Assembly: GCA_023415035.1 (NCBI GenBank)
Contig: JAEZLX010000052.1
Coordinates: 1 to 26,164, forward strand
DNA from: Pseudomonadota bacterium
Lineage (GTDB): Bacteria > Pseudomonadota > Gammaproteobacteria > Burkholderiales > Burkholderiaceae_C
Length of the DNA: 26,164 bases
Reading direction: 5' to 3'
The number at the start of each line of letters is the position of its first letter. Position 1 is the first letter of the stretch. The position numbers were made by a program, and so were the translations under genes. A model generated the notes under the pieces. The model saw only the letters and a list, made by a program, of their open reading frames with translations. It was not told where the DNA came from and ran no database searches. This document shows positions 14,913 through 23,143 of the stretch, piece after piece.

Positions 14913-16163
14913 TCAGGCAGCGCCTGCCGCCACCGCCGCGCGCCCGCCACGCACGCGCAGGTAGAACCAGCCCGCGATGGCGAGGTTGAGCAGGTTCCAG
15001 GCGATGCCGTGGATGAAGGCAGCGTGGTAGCTGCCTGTCAGGTCGAAGATCCAGCCCGACGCCCACCCGCCCAGCGCCATACCGACGAGCGTGGCCATGA
15101 TGACGGCGCCGACACGCCAGCCCGCCTCGCGCACCGGAAAGTACTCGCGCACGATGATCGCGTAAGTGGGCACGATGCCGCCCTGGAACAGGCCGAACAG
15201 CGCGGACACCACGTACAGCGGCACGAGTCCGTCCACCGGCAGGAACAGCATCAGCGCGATGCCCTGCAGGGCAGAGCCCAGCAGCAGCGTGCGGATGCCG
15301 CCGATGCGGTCGCAGATCAGCCCGAACACGAGGCGGCTCACGATGCCGCAGGCGAGCATGAGCGAGAGCATCTTCGCGCCCTGGGCCGCGCCGAAACCGA
15401 GGTCGGTGCAGTAGGCCACGATGTGCACCTGCGGCATGGACATGGCCACGCAGCAGGCCACGCCTGCCAGGCACAGCAGCGCCATCGCACGTTCCGTCGG
15501 CATGCCGAAGGGGCGTGAGCGGTCCTGCGGCGTGCCGGCTGCGTCCGAAGCCTCCGCCGTCTGGATCGCGGGCGGGCGCTGGCGCATGCACAACGACAGC
15601 AGCAGCATCCCCGCCCCGCATGTCAGGCCCAGCGCGGTGTAGGTCGGCCGCCAGCCGAAGCTGTCGATGCCGTACTGGACCACGGGCGGCCAGATCGCGC
15701 CCGCCACGTAGTTGCCGCTGGCGCAGACCGCCACCGCGATGCCGCGGCGCCGGTTCCACCACAGGGCCGTGTCGGCCATCAGCGGCGCAAAGGTGGCGGC
15801 ACTGCCCAGCAGGCCCATGGCCGCATGCGCGAGGCCGAAGACCCAGATGCTGCCTGACAGGCCCGCCCCCACGTAGCCCGCCAGCACGGCCAGTGCGCCC
15901 AGCCACAACACGGGCGCCAGGCCATGGCGATCGGCCAGCCGGCCGGTCAGCAGACCGCCCAGACCCAGGCTGACCATCATTAGCGTGTAGGGCAGCGAGG
16001 CGCCCGCACGGCCGACCCCGAACTCGTCCTGCACGGCCGGCAGCACGACCGATACCACGTACATGCTGCTGTTGCCCAGCACCACTAGGGCCAGCGTGGC
16101 CAGCAGGCGCTGGAAGGCCTGCGGAGAGTCGATGAGGGAAGGGTCTGCGTGGGTGGACTGCAT
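14913..16163 (-). CDS. MFS transporter
   Basis: This 416-residue protein has about twelve membrane segments. The loop 2-3 motif of the major facilitator superfamily reads GRLADRHGLAPVLWLG, and the second-half counterpart reads RLVFGLICDRIGGIRTLLLG. The WWNRRRGIAVAVCASGNYVAGAIWPPV segment resembles monocarboxylate/oxalate-type MFS carriers. The substrate cannot be named. I chose the ATG at 16163 because the 14 residues added by the in-frame start at 16205 show no family similarity. It lies 55 bp after ptsI on the same strand and may be read through from the PTS genes. Confidence 0.88.
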   Translation of the reverse strand: MQSTHADPSLIDSPQAFQRLLATLALVVLGNSSMYVVSVVLPAVQDEFGVGRAGASLPYTLMMVSLGLGGLLTGRLADRHGLAPVLWLGALAVLAGYVGAGLSGSIWVFGLAHAAMGLLGSAATFAPLMADTALWWNRRRGIAVAVCASGNYVAGAIWPPVVQYGIDSFGWRPTYTALGLTCGAGMLLLSLCMRQRPPAIQTAEASDAAGTPQDRSRPFGMPTERAMALLCLAGVACCVAMSMPQVHIVAYCTDLGFGAAQGAKMLSLMLACGIVSRLVFGLICDRIGGIRTLLLGSALQGIALMLFLPVDGLVPLYVVSALFGLFQGGIVPTYAIIVREYFPVREAGWRVGAVIMATLVGMALGGWASGWIFDLTGSYHAAFIHGIAWNLLNLAIAGWFYLRVRGGRAAVAAGAA

Positions 16164-16218
16164 GGTGGACGGATTATGAGGCGCACCCCTCACCCGGCCT
16201 GCCACTTCACGGACAGGC

Positions 16219-17982
16219 TCAGTCGAGCAGCGCGGCGGGGTCCTCGGACTCCAGCACCGTCTCCGACCACGCCGCCAGCTTGTGGGTGTCGCTGCGCAGG
16301 ATCTGCTGCTTGACCGGCAGGATCTGCGAAGGATGCATGGAAAAGCTGCGCAGGCCCATGCCCAGCAGCAGCCGCGTCAGGCTCACGTCGCCCGCCATTT
16401 CGCCGCACACGCTCACGCCCTTTCCCTGTGCGCGCGCCTGAGCAATCGTGTTGGCCACGAGGCGCAGCACCGCCGGGTGTACCGGGTCGTACAGATGGGC
16501 CACCGCCTCGTCGGCGCGGTCGATGGCCAGGGTGTACTGGATCAGGTCGTTGGTGCCGATGGACAGGAAATCGAAATGGCGCAGGAACATCGGCACCATG
16601 AGTGCTGCGGCCGGCACCTCGATCATGGCCCCCAGCCGCACCGGGCCACAGGCCTGGCCACGGTCGTCGAGCTGCTGCCGCGCCTTGTCCAGCAGCGCCA
16701 GCGTCTGACGGATCTCGCTGGCGTGCGCCAGCATGGGGATCAGCAGGTTGACCGGCCCGTGGGCCGCGGCACGCAGCACGGCACGCAGCTGCACCAGGAA
16801 CATGGCCGGTTCCGACAGGCTCCAGCGGATCGCGCGCAGTCCCAGCGCGGGATTGAGATGCTCCTCGCCGGCACGCACCGGCGAGCGGTCCAGCGGCTTG
16901 TCGGCCCCCACGTCCACGGTACGGATGGTCACGGGCAGGCCCTGCATGCCTTCGACCGCGCGCCGGTAGGCCTGGTATTGCTCCTCCTCATCCGGCAGCT
17001 GGCCGTTGCGGCCCATGAAGAGGAATTCGGTGCGGAACAGCCCAATCCCGACCGCGCCCGCCTTGATCGCGGCCGCGGCGTCGTCGGGCTGCTCGATGTT
17101 GGCCAGCAGCTCGATGCGCTCGCCATCGAGCGTCACCGCCGGCGTGTTTCGCAGGCGTGCGAGGCGTTCGCGCTCGAGCTCGCCCTGGCGCTGCTTGAAG
17201 CCGTATTCGGCCATCACCACCGGCGACGGATCGACCACCACCACCCCGGCATCGCCGTCGATGATGACCCAGTCGTCCTGGCGGATGAGCTGGCTGGCCG
17301 AGCGCGCGCCCACCACGGCCGGTATGTCCATGCTGCGCGCGACAATGGCCGTGTGGCTGGTCTTGCCGCCGACATCGGTGACGAAGCCCGCGAAGGCACT
17401 CTGCTTGAACTGCAGCATGTCGGCCGGCGACAGGTCGTGCGCCACCAGCACCAGCGGCACCTTGACCGACGGATCGAGGGCCCCCTCGCCCGCACCGGCC
17501 GGCGGTGCCGGCGCCGCCACCGGCGAGGCCACGCCGCGCATGGCGCGCAGCATGCGGTCCACCACCTGTTCGAGATCGGCCTTGCGCTCGCGCAGGTAGG
17601 GATCCTCCATCTCCTCGAACTGCCGCACGACCACTTCGAGCTGCGCCGTCAGCGCCCATTCGGCGTTGTAGTGGCGCTCGGTGATCCAGTGCTTGACGCC
17701 ACTGGTGAGCGTCTCATCCTGCAGCAGCAGCAGGTGCACGTCCAGCAGCGCGGCCAGCTCCGACGGCGCCTCGGCCGTGCCCATGCCGGCCAGCTGATGC
17801 TTGACGCGCGTGATCTCCTCGACCACCGCATCGCGTGCGCCGCGCAGGCGCTTGATCTCCGCGTCGACCTGCTCCGGCTTGACGAGGTAGTGCGCGACGT
17901 CGAGCCAGCTCGAGGCCACGACCACGGCCCGGCCGATGGCCACGCCGCGCGACACCGCCAGGCCGTGGATGCCGACGCTCAT
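16219..17982 (-). CDS. ptsI: PTS enzyme I (phosphoenolpyruvate-protein phosphotransferase)
   Basis: This 587-residue enzyme I transfers phosphate from PEP to HPr. The active His is H210 in GGKTSHTAIVARSMDIPAV. The PEP-binding C-terminal half shows GLFRTEFLFMGR, FLSIGTNDLIQYTLAIDR and the catalytic Cys in VSVCGEMAGD. An Ala/Pro/Gly-rich insert of about 20 residues (151-172) separates the N-terminal helical part from the phosphohistidine domain. With no sugar-specific EIIBC nearby, the chain EI-HPr-EIIA is probably regulatory. It lies 43 bp after ptsH. Confidence 0.97.
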   Translation of the reverse strand: MSVGIHGLAVSRGVAIGRAVVVASSWLDVAHYLVKPEQVDAEIKRLRGARDAVVEEITRVKHQLAGMGTAEAPSELAALLDVHLLLLQDETLTSGVKHWITERHYNAEWALTAQLEVVVRQFEEMEDPYLRERKADLEQVVDRMLRAMRGVASPVAAPAPPAGAGEGALDPSVKVPLVLVAHDLSPADMLQFKQSAFAGFVTDVGGKTSHTAIVARSMDIPAVVGARSASQLIRQDDWVIIDGDAGVVVVDPSPVVMAEYGFKQRQGELERERLARLRNTPAVTLDGERIELLANIEQPDDAAAAIKAGAVGIGLFRTEFLFMGRNGQLPDEEEQYQAYRRAVEGMQGLPVTIRTVDVGADKPLDRSPVRAGEEHLNPALGLRAIRWSLSEPAMFLVQLRAVLRAAAHGPVNLLIPMLAHASEIRQTLALLDKARQQLDDRGQACGPVRLGAMIEVPAAALMVPMFLRHFDFLSIGTNDLIQYTLAIDRADEAVAHLYDPVHPAVLRLVANTIAQARAQGKGVSVCGEMAGDVSLTRLLLGMGLRSFSMHPSQILPVKQQILRSDTHKLAAWSETVLESEDPAALLD

Positions 17983-18025
17983 GGTCCGCTCCCCGCGTCA
18001 GCGCCGGTCACCGCGTCATGGCCCA

Positions 18026-18295
18026 TCATTCGCCCTCGCCGAACTTGTCGTTGACCAGGGCCACGAGCGCGTCCATCGCCTGCTGCTCGTCGTCGCCGCT
18101 GGTTTCGATCTCGACCACCGAGCCCATGCCCGCCGCCAGCATCATGACGCCCATGATGCTCTTGGCGTTGACCCGCCGCTCGCCGCGCGACATCCACACC
18201 TCGCTGGCGAAGCTGCCCGCCAGCTTGGTGAGCTTGGCAGAGGCGCGGGCGTGCAGGCCCAGCTTATTGCTGATGGTCACGGTGGTTTTGATCAT
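18026..18295 (-). CDS. ptsH: Phosphocarrier protein HPr
   Basis: This 89-residue HPr has its phosphorylated His at H15 (KLGLHARASAKL). The second site, Ser46, lies in RRVNAKSIMGVMML, the context recognised by HPr kinase. This suggests dual control if an hprK gene exists elsewhere in the genome. It accepts phosphate from EI and passes it to EIIA. Its start overlaps the end of the EIIA gene by 32 bp, which suggests coupled translation. Confidence 0.97.
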   Translation of the reverse strand: MIKTTVTISNKLGLHARASAKLTKLAGSFASEVWMSRGERRVNAKSIMGVMMLAAGMGSVVEIETSGDDEQQAMDALVALVNDKFGEGE

Positions 18296-18710
18296 GGGTG
18301 CTTCTTCGCGCCTGGTTCTGCGGCGCGGTGACGGCCACCTGGATGACGCCTTGCGTGGCGCCGATCAGCGCGCGCGAGACCAGGGCATCCAGCGATTCGT
18401 GGCGATAGGACATGGTGCGCAGCAGCATGGGCAGATTCACGCCGGTGATCAGCTTGGAGCGGATCCCGTCAACCAGCCGCTGGGCAACGTTGCAGGGGGT
18501 GGCGCCAAAGACGTCGGTCAGCACGAGCGTGCCCGGCGTGTGCAGAGAGCGCATCAGGATGCGCGCCTGCGCCAGTGATTCGTCGGGCGGCACGTTGGGC
18601 TGGACATCAAGGGCGGCCACGGCATCGCCACCGTCCGGAAAGACATGCAGCACGCACGAGCGCAGGGCCGAGGCCAGCGGTGCATGGGCGATGATGAGGA
18701 TGCCGTTCAT
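18264..18710 (-). CDS. PTS EIIA, mannose family
   Basis: This 148-residue protein matches the EIIA-Man fold. MNGILIIAHAPLASAL has the phosphorylated His at H9, and LVLTDVFGATPCNVA is the conserved D-x-x-G-xTP loop. No EIIB, IIC or IID domain is present or adjacent, so it probably acts as a regulator or as phosphate acceptor for a partner elsewhere, as in other betaproteobacteria. The last 20 residues are polar and lie partly in the overlap with ptsH. Its ATG overlaps the upstream MFS stop (ATGA). Confidence 0.93.
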   Translation of the reverse strand: MNGILIIAHAPLASALRSCVLHVFPDGGDAVAALDVQPNVPPDESLAQARILMRSLHTPGTLVLTDVFGATPCNVAQRLVDGIRSKLITGVNLPMLLRTMSYRHESLDALVSRALIGATQGVIQVAVTAPQNQARRSTHDQNHRDHQQ

Positions 18711-19963
18711 GCAGCAAGTTTAGCCCGCCCGAGCCGCGTCCGCCCGGCCAGGAACAGCCCGTAGCCGGCCACGCTGGCCAGCAGGAACAGGCCCATGGCG
18801 CCGCGGAAGCTCGCGGTCACGCTCCAGCCCATCGCCTGCAGGCCGTCGATCGCCAGCCCCACGCCCCACTGGACCAGGAAAACGCCACCGAAGATCGCCA
18901 GGTTGTAGGCAGAGAGGGCCCGGCCAGCCGCATGTTCCGGCATCGCCAACGCCACCGCCGGCTGCGCCAGCGAGGCGCTCGTGCAACTCACGCAGAAGAC
19001 GGCCCATGCCACCCAGCCGGCCGACGGACCCAGCACGATCACGGCCGCCAGGGCCAGCAGGCTCAGCGGCATCCCCCAGGCGATCAGGGCCTCGGTGCTG
19101 ATGCCGCGTCGCGCCATGGCAGGCATGACCACACCCCAGACCCAGAAAGAACACAGCATGCACAGGTTGAGCGCGAACAGGCCGGCGGCCGCCGCATCGG
19201 CGTCCGCCCCGCCCACCCGCACCATCCACGGCCCGGCCCACAGCGTCTGCACGGCGATCATTCCGCCGTAGTTCACCAGGCCCAGCGGCAGCATCATGCG
19301 AAAGTACGGGTCGCGCCAGATGTCGCCGTAGCTCAGCGAGGCATGCTGATCAACACCTTGGGCCAGCGACGCCGCGCGGATTTCCCATTTGGGCACCGTC
19401 AGCGCAATGACCAGCATCGACAGCGCCAGCGCCGCGGCCAGCACCCAGAAGATGCCGCGCCAGCCGAGCACCGGCATCAGCCACTGCACCGGCAGCGTGG
19501 AGGCCACCATGCCCATGGAGCCGGTCATCAGCATCCACGAGTTCGCGCGCAGCTGCGCGCCCGGCCGCAGCCAGCGCCGGTACCCCGTCAGCGGCGCCAT
19601 CAGGCAGGCGCTCACCCCCATCCCGATCACGATCCGCGTCATCAGCAGCGTCGAAAAGCCGGTCGCCAGCGCGAACCCCGCGCAGCCGGCCACGGCCACC
19701 GCAAGAAAGGCCAGGATGACGCGGCGCGGACCGTGCCGGTCCAGCAGCGACCCCAACGGCAACTGCGTGAACGCGAACCCGAGGAAATAACCGCCCGCCA
19801 GCAACCCCAGGTCGCGCGCATGCAGCTGCATCTCCTCGCTGAGCACCGGCGCCAACGTGGCCGTCACCGCGCGCAACAGTGCCGAGATGAAATAGGCCAG
19901 CGCAAAGGCCAGGAACACCCGCGCCGCCTTGCCGGTCGGCAGCAACCCGTCCGTCGCGCTCAT
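18707..19963 (-). CDS. MFS transporter
   Basis: This 418-residue protein has about twelve membrane segments. Its MFS loop motif is LGSLLDRHGPRRVIL, and it begins with KAARVFLAFALAYFISALLRAVTATLAPVLSEE in helix 1. It resembles the CynX/NarK-like group, but the substrate is not identifiable. The start at 19963 is fixed by an ATGA overlap with the upstream lipoprotein gene; the open frame continues upstream without family similarity. Its own stop overlaps the EIIA start in the same way, tying it to the PTS genes. Confidence 0.9.
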   Translation of the reverse strand: MSATDGLLPTGKAARVFLAFALAYFISALLRAVTATLAPVLSEEMQLHARDLGLLAGGYFLGFAFTQLPLGSLLDRHGPRRVILAFLAVAVAGCAGFALATGFSTLLMTRIVIGMGVSACLMAPLTGYRRWLRPGAQLRANSWMLMTGSMGMVASTLPVQWLMPVLGWRGIFWVLAAALALSMLVIALTVPKWEIRAASLAQGVDQHASLSYGDIWRDPYFRMMLPLGLVNYGGMIAVQTLWAGPWMVRVGGADADAAAAGLFALNLCMLCSFWVWGVVMPAMARRGISTEALIAWGMPLSLLALAAVIVLGPSAGWVAWAVFCVSCTSASLAQPAVALAMPEHAAGRALSAYNLAIFGGVFLVQWGVGLAIDGLQAMGWSVTASFRGAMGLFLLASVAGYGLFLAGRTRLGRAKLAA

Positions 19964-20505
19964 GGCTCCACCTTCAGGTTGGAGAAAAACGGCTCCAGGT
20001 GTTCGTCCGGCAGCGCCTTGCCATAGACCGCCGCCTGATAGACCCGCCCGCCGCGCAGGGCGTACACGACCCGGGCGTCCACCGCCTCGCCCCGGTGGTC
20101 TTGCCCCTGCAGTGCCCGCCCTTCCACGACCGTGGCACCCTCGACGCGCGGCGCCTCCCAGACCGCATCCTGCTGCGACCGCAACGACTGGCGGCTGGCC
20201 GACGCCCACGCCTGCAGCGCGGCCGGCGCGTCGGCGGCCGAACCCAGCGCCACCCAGGCCAGGGCATAGGTGATGCCGCCGGCCTCGCAGCTGGCCATGT
20301 GCAGGGGCACCGGCTGCGGCCCCAGCGGAACGCTGCGCTCGGCCGTCTCCGGCTTGCAGGGCATCAGGGTCTGGACGCCACCGCCCTCGGGCCGCACTTC
20401 GCGCCAGTTGTACCTGGGTTGGCAGGCGGACAGCAGCAGCGCCAGACAGAGCCAGGCCGCACCAGTGCCCGCCCGACGCCTGGCCCCTCGCATGACAGTG
20501 AACAA
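19960..20505 (-). CDS. Putative lipoprotein of unknown function
   Basis: This protein of about 181 residues has a basic N-terminus (MRGARRRAG), a hydrophobic stretch AAWLCLALLL and a lipobox LLSAC. It should therefore be exported and lipidated. The mature part (about 155 residues) contains two further Cys residues (MPCKPE and ASCEAGG) and a repeated beta-like pattern ending FFSNLKVEP. I do not recognise the family. A TTG at 20505 has GGAGG six bases upstream. The ATG at 20493, four codons later, has no good ribosome site. Both give the same signal peptide core. It overlaps the MFS start (ATGA), so it is first in the lipoprotein-MFS-PTS run. Confidence 0.75.
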   Translation of the reverse strand: MFTVMRGARRRAGTGAAWLCLALLLSACQPRYNWREVRPEGGGVQTLMPCKPETAERSVPLGPQPVPLHMASCEAGGITYALAWVALGSAADAPAALQAWASASRQSLRSQQDAVWEAPRVEGATVVEGRALQGQDHRGEAVDARVVYALRGGRVYQAAVYGKALPDEHLEPFFSNLKVEP

Positions 20506-20690
20506 GGAAAGCCTCCGGAATCCAGTGCGTCCGGGACAGCGCCCCATCGCACCATGTGTGTGCATCAATCGCGCCCGATGGTATCCGCTTTCGTCAGTCC
20601 ACCCTGCCACCTTGGCACACCAGTCGGCCGGGACTTGGCAGAACGCCGGAAGCATTGCATCATCGGACGCTTATAGATTGACTTCCCACC

Positions 20691-21095
20691 ATGCCAGCCA
20701 GCCAGCCACTTCCCACCACCCGATCCCTCGCCGGTTCCGGCCGTGCCGCCGCCGCCAAGGGTGAGCCTCTGGTCGTCATGACCTCGCTGGCCGGCTGCAT
20801 CTACTGCGACATGGTGCGCAACCAGCACCTGAATCCGATGCTGCGCGAGGGACAGATCCACGCCGTCCAGGTGGACGTGCAGGACCGCACCGGCACCATC
20901 CTCGATTTCGGCGGCCAGCAGACCAGCCCAGCCGAGCTGGTCAAGCGCTGGAAAGCGCCTGTCGCCCCCACCGTTTTCTTTTTCGGACCCGATGGCCGCG
21001 AACTCGCCGAGCGGCTCGAGGGCATGGCCCTGCCCGACTTCTACGGCGAGTACCTCGGCGCCCGGCTTGATGAAGCCCGCCGGCGCCTACGCTAG
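20691..21095 (+). CDS. Thioredoxin-fold protein with CxxC motif
   Basis: This 134-residue protein has a thioredoxin-like active site, CIYC (C36 and C39), after the strand EPLVVMTSLAG. The cis-Pro loop is VAPTVFFFGPDGRELAERLEG. No clear signal peptide or lipobox is visible: residues 1-24 are polar and Ala-rich. The location is therefore uncertain; it may be cytoplasmic or exported by an unusual N-terminus. It probably reduces or oxidises disulfides. It precedes a TlpA-like lipoprotein by 115 bp on the same strand, and the two may share redox partners. Confidence 0.85.
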   Translation: MPASQPLPTTRSLAGSGRAAAAKGEPLVVMTSLAGCIYCDMVRNQHLNPMLREGQIHAVQVDVQDRTGTILDFGGQQTSPAELVKRWKAPVAPTVFFFGPDGRELAERLEGMALPDFYGEYLGARLDEARRRLR

Positions 21096-21210
21096 ACTGT
21101 CAGGAAGACACGGTGGGCCAGGCTCGCGTCCATCGCGGCGATTGAACTTCGTCGCCCGTTCGCGATCTCACCGCTGTTCCCATTTTCCGCACCAGTTTCC
21201 GACTCGCGCC

Positions 21211-21744
21211 ATGTTTACGACCGCACCGCAGCCTTCGCCACCCAACCGTCGCCGCGCGCTGGCCGCCATGGCCGCCCTGCCCCTGGCGGCGGGCAGCCTG
21301 TCCCTGCTGGCCGGCTGTGGCGTGCGCGAAGCGGCACCGAGCTCCCACTTTGTCCTGCTCGATGGCAGCACCCTGACCACCGCCGACCTCAAGGGCAAAG
21401 TCACGCTGGTCAACTTCTGGGCCACCACCTGCGTCACCTGCGTCAAGGAAATGCCCTCGCTGATCGCCACGCACAAGAAGTTCAGCGACCGCAATTTCGA
21501 GACGCTGGCCGTGGCCATGAGCTACGACCCGCCCGCCTGGGTCGTCAACTTCGCCAACACGCGCCAGCTGCCGTTCAAGGTTGCCCTGGACAATACCGGC
21601 CAGATCGCCCAGGCCTGGGGCGACGTCAAGCTCACGCCCACCACCTACCTCGTCGACAAGCAGGGCCAGATCGTCAAGCGCTATGTCGGCGAGCCCGACT
21701 TCGACGCCCTGCACCGTCTGATCGAAGACCTGCTCGCCGCCTGA
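21211..21744 (+). CDS. TlpA/ResA-like thiol-disulfide oxidoreductase lipoprotein
   Basis: This 177-residue protein has a basic N-terminus (NRRRALAAM), a hydrophobic core and lipobox LLAGC (C36), so it should be a periplasm-facing lipoprotein. The thioredoxin domain carries WATTCVTCVKEMP with active Cys C74 and C77. The second loop is LTPTTYLVDKQGQIVKRYVG, with cis-Pro in TPTTY. Relatives keep apocytochrome c or other periplasmic cysteines reduced. I chose the ATG at 21211 because it gives a proper lipoprotein signal; the frame is open further upstream into the preceding gene. It is followed by a strong terminator. Confidence 0.92.
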   Translation: MFTTAPQPSPPNRRRALAAMAALPLAAGSLSLLAGCGVREAAPSSHFVLLDGSTLTTADLKGKVTLVNFWATTCVTCVKEMPSLIATHKKFSDRNFETLAVAMSYDPPAWVVNFANTRQLPFKVALDNTGQIAQAWGDVKLTPTTYLVDKQGQIVKRYVGEPDFDALHRLIEDLLAA

Positions 21745-21771
21745 CCGGCCCCGAGGCCAGCACGCTCTCCG

Positions 21772-21803
21772 AAAAAAACGGCGCCTCAGGGGCGCCGTTT
21801 TTT
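21772..21803. terminator. Bidirectional terminator between the TlpA-like gene and cytochrome c'
   Basis: Stem CGGCGCC (21779-21785) pairs with GGCGCCG (21791-21797) around loop TCAGG. It is flanked by seven A on the left and six T on the right, so it works on both strands. It serves the two converging genes. Confidence 0.93.
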
Positions 21804-21818
21804 CGTCAGGCCATGCGA

Positions 21819-22277
21819 TCAACGCTTGCGGAAATCGTCGTGACAGGCCTTGCATGACCCGCCCGCAGCGCCCACCGCGGCCTTGATGGCATCGATGTTG
21901 CCGGTTTTGGCGGCAGCGGCCAGCTTGCCGACCTCCTCTTCCGCGCGGGCGGCAGCCGCCTTGAACTTGTCCTGCTCCTGCCAGATGGCCGGTTGCGCCT
22001 TGCCACCTTCCGTGCCCGGGCCGAAGGCCGCCCAGGGCTGCTTGATCAGCTCGGCTGCACGCGCGGCACTGCTGTCGGCCTTCGCCGCGTCGAAGGCGGC
22101 ACGGCCGCCGGCCATGTCGGCAATCGCCTTGAAGTTCTGCCCCAGCTCCTTGAGCGTGGCCTGGCGGAACTTGATCGCTTCGTCTGGCGAGGCGAAGGTC
22201 TGGGACTGGGCCATGGCGGCACCGCCGCCCAGCGCGGCCACGAGGGCGACCGCGGCGGTGGCAAAGGCATACTTCAT
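21819..22277 (-). CDS. Cytochrome c' (class II c-type cytochrome)
   Basis: This 152-residue periplasmic protein has a signal peptide (MKYAFATAAVALVAALGGGAAMA, cleavage after residue 23) and a four-helix-bundle pattern. The C-terminal haem motif is CKACH at 142-146. Near the mature N-terminus the RxxxL pattern (FRQATLKELGQNF) places Leu where cytochrome c-556 proteins have an axial Met, which favours a five-coordinate, gas-binding cytochrome c'. AGGAG lies seven bases before the ATG at 22277; an open frame upstream adds nothing recognisable. It is divergent from a cytochrome b561 gene, a common pairing. Confidence 0.93.
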   Translation of the reverse strand: MKYAFATAAVALVAALGGGAAMAQSQTFASPDEAIKFRQATLKELGQNFKAIADMAGGRAAFDAAKADSSAARAAELIKQPWAAFGPGTEGGKAQPAIWQEQDKFKAAAARAEEEVGKLAAAAKTGNIDAIKAAVGAAGGSCKACHDDFRKR

Positions 22278-22388
22278 GTAGGAACTCCTGTCGTGGGTTG
22301 GATATCTGCCAAACTGGCTATCGAATATGTAGCCATCAAGCGCTACGTCATCAATGATAGGCTCGCTTTCCAATAGTTCCTTTTGATC

Positions 22389-22400
22389 GACTCCGGAGTC
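22389..22400. promoter_or_regulatory. 12-bp palindrome covering the b561 ribosome site
   Basis: GACTCCGGAGTC is a perfect palindrome four bases before the ATG at 22405 and contains the CGGAG ribosome-binding sequence. It could be an operator half-pair, or it may simply be chance in GC-rich DNA. In the mRNA it has no loop, so a stable hairpin is unlikely. Confidence 0.3.
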
Positions 22401-22404
22401 TCGC

Positions 22405-23082
22405 ATGCCCGCCATCCGCGTCTGGGATCTGCCCACCCGCCTCTTTCACTGGTCACTGGCCTTCTGCGTCATTGCCCTGATCGTCACGGGCTCCATCGGC
22501 GGCGGCTGGATGGACTGGCATTTCCGCCTCGGCTACGCCACGCTCACACTGCTGCTGTTCCGCCTTGTCTGGGGCTTCGTCGGTGGCTACTGGTCGCGAT
22601 TTGTTCGCTTCATCCCCTGGCCTGGCGCGATCGCGCGCTATCTCAAGGGACAGGCCACGCCACTTGACACGCTGGGGCACAACCCGCTCGGATCGCTCAG
22701 CGTCTGGGTCATGCTGCTGGCCCTGCTGGCACAGGTCGCCTCCGGACTGTTCGCCGACGATGCCATCTCTTACACCGGCCCCCTCGCCGGCTACGCATCG
22801 GAGGACACGGTGTCCCTGGCCACCTGGTATCACGCCGAGATCGGCAAGCCCCTGCTCATTGCGCTGGCCGTGCTGCACCTGCTGGCCATCGTTTTCTACC
22901 GTCTGGCACGGGGCCAGCGCCTGGTGGCGGCCATGGTGCACGGCGACCGGCAGACCGATGTCGAGGCCCCCGCCTCCGCCGACGGGCTGCGCCAGCGCCT
23001 CGGCGCACTGGTGCTGCTGGGCATCTGCGCCGCTTTCGTCTGGTGGCTGGTTTCGCTGGGCGCCTCGGCAGGCGCTTACTGA
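22405..23082 (+). CDS. Cytochrome b561-family membrane protein
   Basis: This 225-residue protein has four or five membrane helices and the b561 / Ni-Fe hydrogenase b-subunit-like pattern. It begins MPAIRVWDLPTRLFHW with H15, then WHFRLGY with H39, and later WYHAEIGKPL (H143) and LAVLHLLAIVFYRL (H158). These His are the likely ligands of two b haems. A final helix (LGALVLLGICAAFVWWLV) anchors the C-terminus. It probably transfers electrons between the quinone pool and the periplasmic cytochrome c' encoded divergently 127 bp away. Confidence 0.93.
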   Translation: MPAIRVWDLPTRLFHWSLAFCVIALIVTGSIGGGWMDWHFRLGYATLTLLLFRLVWGFVGGYWSRFVRFIPWPGAIARYLKGQATPLDTLGHNPLGSLSVWVMLLALLAQVASGLFADDAISYTGPLAGYASEDTVSLATWYHAEIGKPLLIALAVLHLLAIVFYRLARGQRLVAAMVHGDRQTDVEAPASADGLRQRLGALVLLGICAAFVWWLVSLGASAGAY

Positions 23083-23143
23083 TGCCATTCACGCCCTCCC
23101 CGCGGTATAGTGGGCGGGTGTTTCAGGAGACGACACCCCAACC

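Noticed and set aside
16282..18054. Long plus-strand frame (590 codons) opposite ptsI
   Set aside because: It is antisense to enzyme I, low-complexity in Arg, His and Gln, and has no family similarity that I can see.
20655..20677. TTGCAT and TATAGA as a promoter for the thioredoxin-fold gene
   Set aside because: The spacing is only 11 bp, and the -10 would place the transcription start almost at the ATG.
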